In this document: one piece after another, positions 42,839 to 50,212 of the stretch
How the letters are laid out: each line of letters opens with the position of its first letter
Position numbering within the stretch: position 1 is the first letter of the stretch
Origin: Paenibacillus harenae
GTDB taxonomy: Bacteria; Bacillota; Bacilli; Paenibacillales; Paenibacillaceae
NCBI RefSeq assembly: GCF_030812415.1
Contig: NZ_JAUSST010000005.1
Span: forward strand, 372,001-436,000
Length of the DNA: 64,000 nucleotides
Reading direction: 5' to 3'
Translations under genes and position numbers: made by a program
The notes under the pieces: model-generated
Database searches by the model: none
What the model was told of the DNA's origin: nothing
What the model saw: the letters and a program-made list of their open reading frames with translations, nothing else

Positions 42839-43402
42839 TCACTCCCTTTCCGTGGAGGCGCCCGGCGCTTGCTGCGCATACGCATCAAGCAAAGCATTGA
42901 TCTGCTGCTGCTGCTCGGATAACAGCGATTGAAGCTTGGAAGACAGCTCCTTGCTTGCCGAGGCTTCTTGCTCGGCTCGTGTTACGAGGCGGAGCAGATC
43001 GAAGGATTCGGCCGATAGGCCTAGCTTGCGTCTCATTTTTTCGAATCGAAAAGCCTCGACCTCAGGGGAGTATCTTCCGTCCTCGCCGCATTTGGGCTTC
43101 TCGGGAAGGAGTGTGAGAGCGGATCGCCCTTGCTCGGTGATGAGATAGACTTTTTTACTGCTTTCTTCTTCCTCTTGAACAGAAACGAAGCCTCTCTCCT
43201 CAAGAGCTTGAAGCGTCGGGTAAATGCTGCCGGCGCTAGGGACATAGAGTCCGCCCGACTGTTCCTCGAGCGTCTTCATAATTTGGTAGCCGTGCATGGG
43301 CTCTTCGGCAAGCAGTCTGAGCAGCGCGATCTTCACGCCGCCGCGGCCGAAGTAACGTTTGCCGGGGACATGTTCCTTATTCGGATGCATGGTATGTTTC
43401 AT
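42839..43402 (-). CDS. PadR-family transcriptional regulator
   Basis: 187 residues. The N-terminal PadR winged helix (about 20-100) has VKIALLRLLAEEPMHGYQIM and PSAGSIYPTLQALEERGFV, and the wing KKVYLITEQG. A C-terminal helical dimerisation part is rich in Gln/Ser (LQSLLSEQQQQINALLDAY). GAGGTG precedes ATG 43402. It forms an operon with the ABC exporter. Two copies of ACGATATATCGT in the promoter make autorepression likely. Confidence 0.9.
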   Translation of the reverse strand: MKHTMHPNKEHVPGKRYFGRGGVKIALLRLLAEEPMHGYQIMKTLEEQSGGLYVPSAGSIYPTLQALEERGFVSVQEEEESSKKVYLITEQGRSALTLLPEKPKCGEDGRYSPEVEAFRFEKMRRKLGLSAESFDLLRLVTRAEQEASASKELSSKLQSLLSEQQQQINALLDAYAQQAPGASTERE

Positions 43403-43422
43403 GATTCACCTCATTTGTGTAA

Positions 43423-43470
43423 TACGATATATCGTAATACTAAGTTAACGATATATCGTATTGGAGTCAA
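43423..43470 (-). promoter_or_regulatory. padR-ABC promoter with two ACGATATATCGT operators
   Basis: On the minus strand, -35 TTGACT (43470-43465), 17-bp spacer, -10 TAACTT (43447-43442). One perfect palindrome ACGATATATCGT (43448-43459) lies inside the spacer. The second (43424-43435, extended to TACGATATATCGTA) lies just downstream of the -10. Centres are 24 bp apart. This is the layout expected for PadR repression. Confidence 0.75.
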
Positions 43471-43510
43471 TAGTCATTTTCGCAATAGCTTTTATATGCT
43501 GCCTTCTATC

Positions 43511-43530
43511 ATCATTGACAATGATTATTA
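43511..43530. promoter_or_regulatory. Fur-box-like sequence between padR and GGDEF genes
   Basis: TGACAATGATTATTA (43516-43530) agrees with the 7-1-7 Fur consensus TGATAATNATTATCA at all but two positions. It overlaps the perfect palindrome ATCATTGACAATGAT (43511-43525). The downstream gene is 130 nt away and no promoter is obvious, so the target is unclear. Confidence 0.35.
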
Positions 43531-43659
43531 TTATTATTTGCTTACGGTCAAAATTTTTTAACAGAGGTTATCCTCCATTAGTGGGATGATCTTGGGCAGT
43601 CCGTTGTGCTAAAATAGGAACAACGTTATTCATTCGACTCCTATGGATGTGCAGAAGAT

Positions 43660-44694
43660 ATGAACTTCAAAAACGACCATTTTCTCGAAAGAATCTTCTC
43701 GCTGCTCAGATGGTTCTTCTTAGTTGTTGCCGGAATTGTATACGTTTTCTATTATCTTCAGACGAAGGAAGACACTTGGCGCTTCGCTCTATTATTAGGC
43801 TTCGGATTGCTTTATATGGGAACAGCGGAATGGGTCCTGCTCCGGGCACCGCGTCGGTCGCCGCGCTACTCGGCGATGACTAAGCTTGCCGTAGGAGCGG
43901 ATATGGCTGCTTATATCGCGCTTATCGCCTTTACGGGCGGGACGAGCAGTCCGTTGCTGCCGATTGCTTATCTTATTATTTTGCATGCGTCGATCTACTG
44001 GAACGTAAGGGGAGGCATACTGACAGCGCTAATCATGAACGCGGCTTGTTTTGCAATTACGCTGCTTCAACCTGCTGATGGAGGTCCGGATAGGCTGCTT
44101 TATCTTGCCCTGAACAGTTGCTTCTTCTTGTTAGTAGGGCTGCTTGGCGGTCTTATCGTTGCTAGAGAGAGGCGTTATCGGAACGAAAAGCGCTTCTACC
44201 AGGAGTTGGCTAAGCGAGATTATTTGACCGGGCTTCACAATCATCGCGCTTTCCAAGAAAATTTGCAGACTCAGCTCCGCCTTCAGAAGCCGTTCACGCT
44301 CGTCATGGCCGATATCGATCATTTCAAAAAAATCAACGACCAATACGGTCATATAACCGGCGACCTTGTATTGAAACAAGTCGGGCATCTGCTGGAGGCC
44401 TGCATACCGGATAAACAGGGCACTGTCTATCGATACGGCGGCGAGGAATTCGCCATTATTTTGCACACGCAGCAGGAGGATGCCGCTAATAGGCTGCTGG
44501 AAAACTTCCGTAACGCGCTTAGCCAAATCAGCTTTGAGTCGATTGGAGCAAGCTTTGGCGTGACGATGAGCTTCGGCGCCGTCATCCGTTCCGAGGAATG
44601 GACGGACGATGTGGTGAAAGCTGCCGATCTATTATTATACTCAGCTAAGAAACAAGGCCGTAACTGTATTGTATGGGGAGTTGCCAACCGATAA
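43660..44694 (+). CDS. Membrane diguanylate cyclase (GGEEF)
   Basis: 344 residues. Five or six membrane segments (1-165) and a short coiled linker are followed by a GGDEF domain with DYLTGLHNHRAF, MADIDHFKKINDQYGH and YGGEEF. The catalytic motif is intact and the RxxD inhibitory site is absent. It probably makes c-di-GMP in response to a membrane signal. A weak AGAAG precedes ATG 43660. The SBP gene follows after 42 nt, probably in one operon. Confidence 0.9.
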   Translation: MNFKNDHFLERIFSLLRWFFLVVAGIVYVFYYLQTKEDTWRFALLLGFGLLYMGTAEWVLLRAPRRSPRYSAMTKLAVGADMAAYIALIAFTGGTSSPLLPIAYLIILHASIYWNVRGGILTALIMNAACFAITLLQPADGGPDRLLYLALNSCFFLLVGLLGGLIVARERRYRNEKRFYQELAKRDYLTGLHNHRAFQENLQTQLRLQKPFTLVMADIDHFKKINDQYGHITGDLVLKQVGHLLEACIPDKQGTVYRYGGEEFAIILHTQQEDAANRLLENFRNALSQISFESIGASFGVTMSFGAVIRSEEWTDDVVKAADLLLYSAKKQGRNCIVWGVANR

Positions 44695-44736
44695 ATAAGG
44701 TATGGAACAACGAATGCGGTACGGGGAGGGGATGGA

Positions 44737-46059
44737 ATGGATAACAAGGGGAGGAAGCGCCTCTGGAATAAGCTCTTGCTCTTACTCGTACTTGTGCTTT
44801 CTTTGTTGGGGGGCTGCACTTCCACTAACGGAGGCAATGCCAGTCGATTAAACAACTCGCCTAATGGTACGGAAAGCGTCACCTTGAAGCTTGTACAGAG
44901 CCTTCCTAACGATATAAGGACCAAATCGCTTAAGGCGCTTATCCAAAATTTTGAACAACAGCATCCCGGCATTACGGTTGTGCTTGTTCCGACTGATTAC
45001 GCAACGGCAGATAAGAAGATTATGTCGCTGCTGAACGAGGAGCATGGCACGGATATTGTAGAAGTTAGAACCGGAAATTTACAGACTTTTATCGCTGGGG
45101 GGTTAATTACAAGTCTTGAGTCTTACATAAACGGTTGGCACGAATACCGGTTGTTAAACGAGAACGCCCGCTTGGCGGCAACCGATCTGAATGGCACGCC
45201 TTATTACATTCCGAACGGCTTATATCAGTCGCAATTATATTACCGCAAAGACCTGTTCGACGCTAAGGCGCTTCAAGTGCCGGAAACGTGGGAGCAGTTA
45301 TATTTTGTAGGCAAGCAGCTTACGAGTCCTTCGCGCAACCAGTTTGGCTTCGCTTTCCGAGGAGGAACGGGCGCAACCCGCGTATTGAATCAGATCATTC
45401 AAGACTACAATAGCGATGAAGTGAATTTATCCGAGCCGATGTACCGGCATGACGGCCAAACGATATTCGCATATGGCGGGGCGCTGGAGGCGGTGGAGCT
45501 CTATCGTCGGCTCTACGCCGATATATCGCCTCCGGAATCGATCGCTTGGGGCATCGATCAGCAGGTGGATGCTTTCGCCAGCGGCATGACGGCGATGCTG
45601 ATTCAAGATTCGGATGCGATTGCGCTCATCGAGGAGCAGCTGAAGTACGGCACTTGGGCAACGGCTCCGCTTCCTGCCGGGCCGGATGGCTTATCTTATT
45701 ACAGTATTGGCGGGGCAGGTTGGGGAATTTCGGCCAATTCGAAGCATAAGGATAAAGCGTGGGAGTTGATCTCCTTCCTTTCGTCGCCGGATAACCATAT
45801 GAAATTTGCGGCGGAAACGGGCATCATTCCGATCTATAACGATGCAAGCGACATGGAATACTTAACATCCGGTGCATTTGCTCCTTATATTCTAATGAAC
45901 AACGATCCGCTTCGTTATGCGGGAACGAAATCGTTAGGCGGCTTTGCGAATAATGCCGTCTACACACAAGAGGGGCCCGAGATGCTTAGGAAGTATTTGC
46001 GGGGGGATTGGACGGCGGAGCAGTTGCTTAGCGAGCTGGATGAAATGTGGCGACGATAG
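44737..46059 (+). CDS. Orphan extracellular solute-binding lipoprotein (family 1, SBP4)
   Basis: 440 residues, lipobox SLLGGC (Cys about 27). Family-1 SBP fold: LIQNFEQQHPGITVVLVPTDY, YYIPNGLYQSQLYYRKDLFD and WGISANSKHKDKAWELISFL. It follows a diguanylate cyclase gene and has no permease nearby. It could bind a sugar sensed by the cyclase or use distant permeases; the sequence cannot decide. GGGGAGGGG precedes ATG 44737. Confidence 0.85.
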   Translation: MDNKGRKRLWNKLLLLLVLVLSLLGGCTSTNGGNASRLNNSPNGTESVTLKLVQSLPNDIRTKSLKALIQNFEQQHPGITVVLVPTDYATADKKIMSLLNEEHGTDIVEVRTGNLQTFIAGGLITSLESYINGWHEYRLLNENARLAATDLNGTPYYIPNGLYQSQLYYRKDLFDAKALQVPETWEQLYFVGKQLTSPSRNQFGFAFRGGTGATRVLNQIIQDYNSDEVNLSEPMYRHDGQTIFAYGGALEAVELYRRLYADISPPESIAWGIDQQVDAFASGMTAMLIQDSDAIALIEEQLKYGTWATAPLPAGPDGLSYYSIGGAGWGISANSKHKDKAWELISFLSSPDNHMKFAAETGIIPIYNDASDMEYLTSGAFAPYILMNNDPLRYAGTKSLGGFANNAVYTQEGPEMLRKYLRGDWTAEQLLSELDEMWRR

Positions 46060-46159
46060 AGCTTGAGCTTATTTTTGAGGCGCGAAAGCACTATGAACAT
46101 GAATGGACGCCGCTGCATTCGCTTACACTAACCCATATGGGCAGCGTGAAGGATGAAGG

Positions 46160-46188
46160 TTGACCTTCCCCTGTATCGTCGTTACGAT
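46160..46188 (+). promoter_or_regulatory. Promoter of the asparaginase operon
   Basis: -35 TTGACC (46160-46165), 17-bp spacer, -10 TACGAT (46183-46188), 41 nt before the start codon. A small palindrome AAGGTTGACCTT covers the -35. Confidence 0.6.
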
Positions 46189-46229
46189 AAGATGGACAGC
46201 CGAATGGGTGAAAGGAAGAGTACAAGTCT

Positions 46230-47321
46230 ATGAAGCGCTTATTGATTGTGTTTACCGGCGGGACGATTGGCAGCAGAAGCGCGGGCGGCGAGATACAGGT
46301 AAATGAGGCGGGTTCGTATGCCTTGCTTGACGCTTATAACGCTAGCGATTGGAAGCGGAATGATGTCGCGATGGATACGATTCAACCTCTTAATATATTG
46401 AGCGAAAATATGACGCCGAATCATTGGAGCACCTTGTCCGCCGCGATCAAGGAGGCGGACTGGAACGCCTATACGGGCATTATTGTAACGCATGGCTCCG
46501 ATACGCTTGCCTATACGGCTGCGATGTTCAGTTATTTGTTCGCGGATATTACGATACCGCTTGTATTCACGGCAAGCAATTATCCGTTAGCCGACGAGCG
46601 CAGCAACGGCCTCAGTAACTTCGGCCACTCGATCGATTACATAATGGATAGCGGGCTGCCAGGCGTGTTTGTTGTGTATGCGAACGACCAGGCAGAGCCG
46701 ATCGTTTATCTCGGCACACGAATTACGCAATGCGAACCGTTTACGGATCAGTTCCGTTGTCCTTATGGCATTCCGTACGGCAAGATGACCAACCGTCGGT
46801 TCGAGTGGCTGGCGCATGAGTTTAATCCGTCGCCGGAGAAGCTTCGCGGACGCGAAAGTGCCGGATTGGCGGCATGGAAACCGGAATCGTTCGTCATAGA
46901 TTCGAGCATTGTCTATGTGAAGCCGTATCCGGGATTGAATTATAGCTATTATCGGTTTGGAGACGGGGATGAGCGGCCGAAGGCGATCTTGCATGATCTC
47001 CATCACTCCGGTACGGCCTGTGCGGCAGATGACGGGCCTTACTCGCTTACGCGGTTTATAGAAGCATGCCGGGCACAGAACATTGATGTTTACCTATGCC
47101 CCATCAAGGATAGCTCGGATTCGCTTTACTCCTCGTCACTGAAGCTGATCGAGGCGGGAGCGATCGTCATTGAAAAGCTATCGGTAGAGGCGGCGCTTAC
47201 GAAGCTGATGCTTGGATGGGGGTTATACGGCGAGGCGGCGGACGGACGCGATAGCGTCAAGTCGTTCGTGACGGGAACATCGATCTTCTACGAGAGGAAT
47301 GAAGCTTGCGATGATTATTGA
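46230..47321 (+). CDS. Asparaginase/glutaminase-family protein
   Basis: 363 residues, no signal peptide, cytoplasmic. The two threonine motifs of L-asparaginases are present: FTGGTIGSR near the N-terminus and VTHGSDTLAYTAA near residue 88. It would hydrolyse L-asparagine to aspartate and ammonia. AAAGGAAG precedes ATG 46230. The next gene overlaps its 3' end by 11-23 nt, indicating co-translation. Confidence 0.88.
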   Translation: MKRLLIVFTGGTIGSRSAGGEIQVNEAGSYALLDAYNASDWKRNDVAMDTIQPLNILSENMTPNHWSTLSAAIKEADWNAYTGIIVTHGSDTLAYTAAMFSYLFADITIPLVFTASNYPLADERSNGLSNFGHSIDYIMDSGLPGVFVVYANDQAEPIVYLGTRITQCEPFTDQFRCPYGIPYGKMTNRRFEWLAHEFNPSPEKLRGRESAGLAAWKPESFVIDSSIVYVKPYPGLNYSYYRFGDGDERPKAILHDLHHSGTACAADDGPYSLTRFIEACRAQNIDVYLCPIKDSSDSLYSSSLKLIEAGAIVIEKLSVEAALTKLMLGWGLYGEAADGRDSVKSFVTGTSIFYERNEACDDY

Positions 47322-47991
47322 GAGGGCGGAGTTCCTAACGGCAGGGCCGCTGGAGGGGCTTATCCTTTTTTATAACGAAATTTTGCGGTTCCCTATAGTT
47401 GCCGGGGGGGAGAGCGGGCGCATTACCTTTCAAGCAGGAAGCTCCCAATTGACGTTCGTGTCGGCGGAGAGCACGGAAGGGAAGCCTTATTATCATTTTG
47501 CGTTCAATATCCCGGCTAACAAGCTGGATGAAGCGAAGGCGTGGATAAGCCGGCATGTACAGTTAGGCGTTGAGGCTGGTGAGGATGTCTCTTACAGTGC
47601 CTCCTGGAATTCGCATTCTGTCTATTTTGCCGATCCGGCGGGAAATATATTGGAGTTGATTGCGCGCCATACGATGGATAATGAAGTGGATCGACCTTTC
47701 GATGCGGAGCAAGATGTGCTGAACATAAGCGAAATCGGATTGCCGGCGCATGATGTGCGGACAGCGGTCGATGAACTCGAAGCGATTGGCATACCGACGT
47801 ACAAGACAAGAGACGACAGCTTCAACCCGGTCGGCGATGACGAGGGACTGTTCATTATTCGGACCGTTGGGGGCAGATGGCACTTTACGGATAAAACAGC
47901 GGAGAGCTTCCCGATACGGGCTCAAATACGAGGGATTGGCGAATTGTATTTGTATGAGAACGGGCAGCAGCTCGTAAATCGAACAAAATAA
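47299..47991 (+). CDS. VOC-family (glyoxalase/dioxygenase fold) protein
   Basis: 230 residues with two vicinal-oxygen-chelate halves: FLTAGPLEGLILFYNEILRF with FADPAGNILELIAR (1-125), and ISEIGLPAHDVRTAVDELEAIG with the C-terminal part (about 145-225). It is similar in plan to CppA-like bacterial VOC proteins. The start is ATG 47299 or 47311; both overlap the asparaginase gene. The reaction is unknown. Confidence 0.75.
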   Translation: MKLAMIIERAEFLTAGPLEGLILFYNEILRFPIVAGGESGRITFQAGSSQLTFVSAESTEGKPYYHFAFNIPANKLDEAKAWISRHVQLGVEAGEDVSYSASWNSHSVYFADPAGNILELIARHTMDNEVDRPFDAEQDVLNISEIGLPAHDVRTAVDELEAIGIPTYKTRDDSFNPVGDDEGLFIIRTVGGRWHFTDKTAESFPIRAQIRGIGELYLYENGQQLVNRTK

Positions 47992-48019
47992 AATCGAGCA
48001 GAGTAGAGGAGAATGCGGG

Positions 48020-48493
48020 ATGGATCACACGGTATTGCAGGTAGGCGATCAAGTGCCGAATTTCAAGCTGCAGGCATCGAACGGCAAGGAAGCGGAGCTC
48101 GCTGATTACGCGGGCAAGAAGCTCGTTATTTATTTTTATCCGAAGGATATGACGCCGGGCTGTACGGCCGAATCCTGCGACTTCCGAGACTTTAACGGGC
48201 AGTTCGCTGAGCATAATACGGCTGTAATCGGCATTAGCCCGGACGACCTGATGTCGCATGAGCAATTCATCGAGAAGCATGAGCTGCCGTTTCTTCTCCT
48301 GTCGGACACGGAGCATAGAGTATCGGAGCTGTTCGGCGTATGGAAACTTCGCAGCTGGGAAGGCAAGGAGTTCATGGGCATTGAGCGCTCGACGTTCCTC
48401 CTTGACGAACAAGGCAAGATCGCCAAGGAATGGCGCAGCGTGAACGTGGAAGGCCATGCAGCCGAGGTGCTCGAAGCGGTCAAGAGACTGTAA
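48020..48493 (+). CDS. bcp: Thioredoxin-dependent thiol peroxidase (BCP peroxiredoxin)
   Basis: 157 residues, normal for Bcp. The peroxidatic Cys lies in TPGCTAESCDFRD, which also contains the resolving Cys five residues later. YFYPKDMTPG and IERSTFLLD are conserved family features. It reduces peroxides in the cytoplasm. AGAGGAG precedes ATG 48020. It is the last gene of a probable asparaginase-VOC-bcp operon ending in a strong terminator. Confidence 0.93.
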   Translation: MDHTVLQVGDQVPNFKLQASNGKEAELADYAGKKLVIYFYPKDMTPGCTAESCDFRDFNGQFAEHNTAVIGISPDDLMSHEQFIEKHELPFLLLSDTEHRVSELFGVWKLRSWEGKEFMGIERSTFLLDEQGKIAKEWRSVNVEGHAAEVLEAVKRL

Positions 48494-48507
48494 TTGAGCA
48501 TGTCGAG

Positions 48508-48556
48508 AAAGATGCTTAGCGAGCTATGTTTAGCTTGGCTGGGTGTCTTTTTTTAT
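48508..48556 (+). terminator. Terminator after bcp
   Basis: A 13-bp stem with G-T pairs (48508-48520 / 48538-48550), an inner AGCTA/TAGCT hairpin and a run of T ending at 48555. Confidence 0.8.
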
Positions 48557-48798
48557 TGCCTATTTCAAGCGTGCTTCGATTACCCCGTTATAGCCTAGGA
48601 AAATAGAAGTGTAAATACGATCATTTTCGATTGCACTGACGGGCGCCCGGTTAAAGAAATAATGAAATTCGTGCAGCAAATATAGTTTAATGAACAGGAC
48701 CCCGTAAGATGAGACCTAAGATGAGGAGCTTCTTGGAGGTCCTTACGTTCCAAGGGAGAAGTACGGCTACAGGCAAAAGAAAAATAATGAAAAAAAAG

Positions 48799-48840
48799 TT
48801 GACATTTACCTTAAATTCATTTATCTTAAATTCAAGAGAT
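48799..48840 (+). promoter_or_regulatory. Promoter of doxX-nitroreductase operon with operator overlapping -10
   Basis: -35 TTGACA (48799-48804), 17-bp spacer, -10 TATCTT (48822-48827). TACCTTAAATTCA and TATCTTAAATTCA are direct repeats over the spacer and -10, and ATCTTAAATTCAAGAGAT is a near-palindrome over the -10 and start. The rest of 48557-49005 holds the second operator and a doubtful 21-codon ORF. Confidence 0.7.
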
Positions 48841-48867
48841 ACGAATTAAAGATTAATGAATGAGGTG

Positions 48868-48933
48868 ATGACCGTGATATCAACTCGGACGCTCGGACGT
48901 GTGAATGACTTAAGCAGCAAGCAGCATTTCTAG
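48868..48933 (+). CDS. Possible 21-codon leader ORF
   Basis: ATG 48868, preceded at 4 nt by GAGG, opens MTVISTRTLGRVNDLSSKQHF. It lies between the promoter and the second palindrome of the doxX operon. It could be a leader peptide or chance. Confidence 0.25.
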   Translation: MTVISTRTLGRVNDLSSKQHF

Positions 48934-48954
48934 TGAAGCATAGTCCTGCCATAT

Positions 48955-48970
48955 ATCTTAAATTTAAGAT
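48955..48970 (+). promoter_or_regulatory. Second operator, ATCTTAAATTTAAGAT
   Basis: A perfect 16-bp palindrome 35 nt before the DoxX gene. It shares ATCTTAAATT with the site overlapping the -10 near 48823. By shape and context it resembles MhqR-type MarR operators of B. subtilis; the regulator is not in the window. Confidence 0.6.
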
Positions 48971-49005
48971 TAATAAAAAATTAGGATGAAGAGGAGACGG
49001 TTAAA

Positions 49006-49419
49006 ATGATGGATTTAGGATTATTGCTCATTCGTGTTGTAGTTGGTGCATTGTTTATCGGTCACGGTGCCCAGAAGCTGTTCGGTCTGTTTGGCGGTTA
49101 TGGACCGAAAGGGACGGGCGGATGGATGGAGTCGGTCGGTATCAAGCCTGGTGTCGCCATGGCTATATTCGCCGGGGTACTCGAGCTGGCCGGCGGTACG
49201 CTGTTCGCGGCGGGGCTATTGACTCCGGTTGCTGCGCTGCTGATCGCGCTTACGATGGTGGGCGCTATCGTGAAGGTTCATGGTCCGAACGGGCTGTGGG
49301 CAACGGCCAACGGTTATGAGTATCCTCTGGTTCTATTGGCTGTCGTTATCGGCGTTGCATTGATCGGTGCCGGAGAACATTCATTGGATGCGGTATTCGG
49401 GCTGTTCCAAGCGAAGTAA
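49006..49419 (+). CDS. DoxX-family membrane protein (MhqP/CatD-like)
   Basis: 137 residues, four membrane segments, with LLIRVVVGALFIGHGAQKLFG and the motif FAGVLELAGGTLFAAGLL typical of DoxX. In B. subtilis the related MhqP and CatD are induced by quinones and are thought to help detoxify them. AGGAGACGG precedes ATG 49006 (ATG 49009 is also possible). It is followed by a nitroreductase gene after 79 nt. Confidence 0.9.
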   Translation: MMDLGLLLIRVVVGALFIGHGAQKLFGLFGGYGPKGTGGWMESVGIKPGVAMAIFAGVLELAGGTLFAAGLLTPVAALLIALTMVGAIVKVHGPNGLWATANGYEYPLVLLAVVIGVALIGAGEHSLDAVFGLFQAK

Positions 49420-49498
49420 AGAACGTATATCCAACCAAATGGATCGTTCAAGAGCAAAAAATAGATTGAATTACAAATTAGAACTGGAGGAATGAAAG

Positions 49499-50098
49499 AT
49501 GAGTCACAATTTCATGCAAGCGGTAAAGGAAAGAAGATCGATATACGGATTGAGCAAAGAGCAAGTCGTATCGGCGGATCGCATTCAAGAGATCGTTGAC
49601 GATGCCGTGAAATATGCGCCTTCCGCATTCAACTCCCAGAGTGCGCGCGTCGTCGTCTTGCTGGGCGGGCAATCGGATAAGCTATGGGACATTACGAAAG
49701 AAACGCTAAGAAAGATCGTGCCTGCGGAGCAGTTCGCATCGACGGAATTGCGGATCAACAATTTCTCGGCCGGTTATGGAACGATTCTTTTCTTCGAAGA
49801 TCAGATGGTTGTAGAAACATTGCAGTATCAGTTTACGTCTTATGCGGATAACTTCCCGATCTGGTCGAATCAATCGTCGGGCATGCTTCAATTCATTGTC
49901 TGGACGGCACTTGAACAGGAAGGCCTTGGCGCATCCTTGCAGCACTACAATCCGATCATCGATGATGAGGTCCGCGCCACCTGGGAACTGCCAACGTCGT
50001 GGAAGCTTATCGCCCAAATGCCATTCGGCAAGCCAACGGCACAGCCGGGCGGGAAGGATATTAATCCCCTTTCGGATCGCGTGAAGATTTTTCAATAA
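49499..50098 (+). CDS. Nitroreductase-family oxidoreductase (CinD/HBN1-like)
   Basis: 199 residues. FMQAVKERRSIYGL, APSAFNSQSARVVVLLG, FFEDQMVVE and the end KLIAQMPFGKP are characteristic of the CinD/Frm2/HBN1 branch of FMN nitroreductases, which act on quinones and nitroaromatics. GGAGG precedes ATG 49499. Operon with DoxX suggests electrophile or metal stress defence (inference). Confidence 0.88.
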   Translation: MSHNFMQAVKERRSIYGLSKEQVVSADRIQEIVDDAVKYAPSAFNSQSARVVVLLGGQSDKLWDITKETLRKIVPAEQFASTELRINNFSAGYGTILFFEDQMVVETLQYQFTSYADNFPIWSNQSSGMLQFIVWTALEQEGLGASLQHYNPIIDDEVRATWELPTSWKLIAQMPFGKPTAQPGGKDINPLSDRVKIFQ

Positions 50099-50131
50099 GT
50101 CCTTTGTACGTAATTGGTCAGCCGATAAAAA

Positions 50132-50183
50132 AGAACACCGCCTCCTTCCGGACAACGGTCCAGGAAGGTAAGCGGTGTTCTTC
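50132..50183. terminator. Bidirectional terminator between convergent genes
   Basis: Outer stem AAGAACACCGC / GCGGTGTTCTT with inner pairing CCTTCC/GGAAGG. A-rich upstream and T-containing downstream flanks serve both the nitroreductase and the LtaS-family gene. Confidence 0.8.
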
Positions 50184-50212
50184 CTATTCATTCCATCATG
50201 ATACTATAAACA

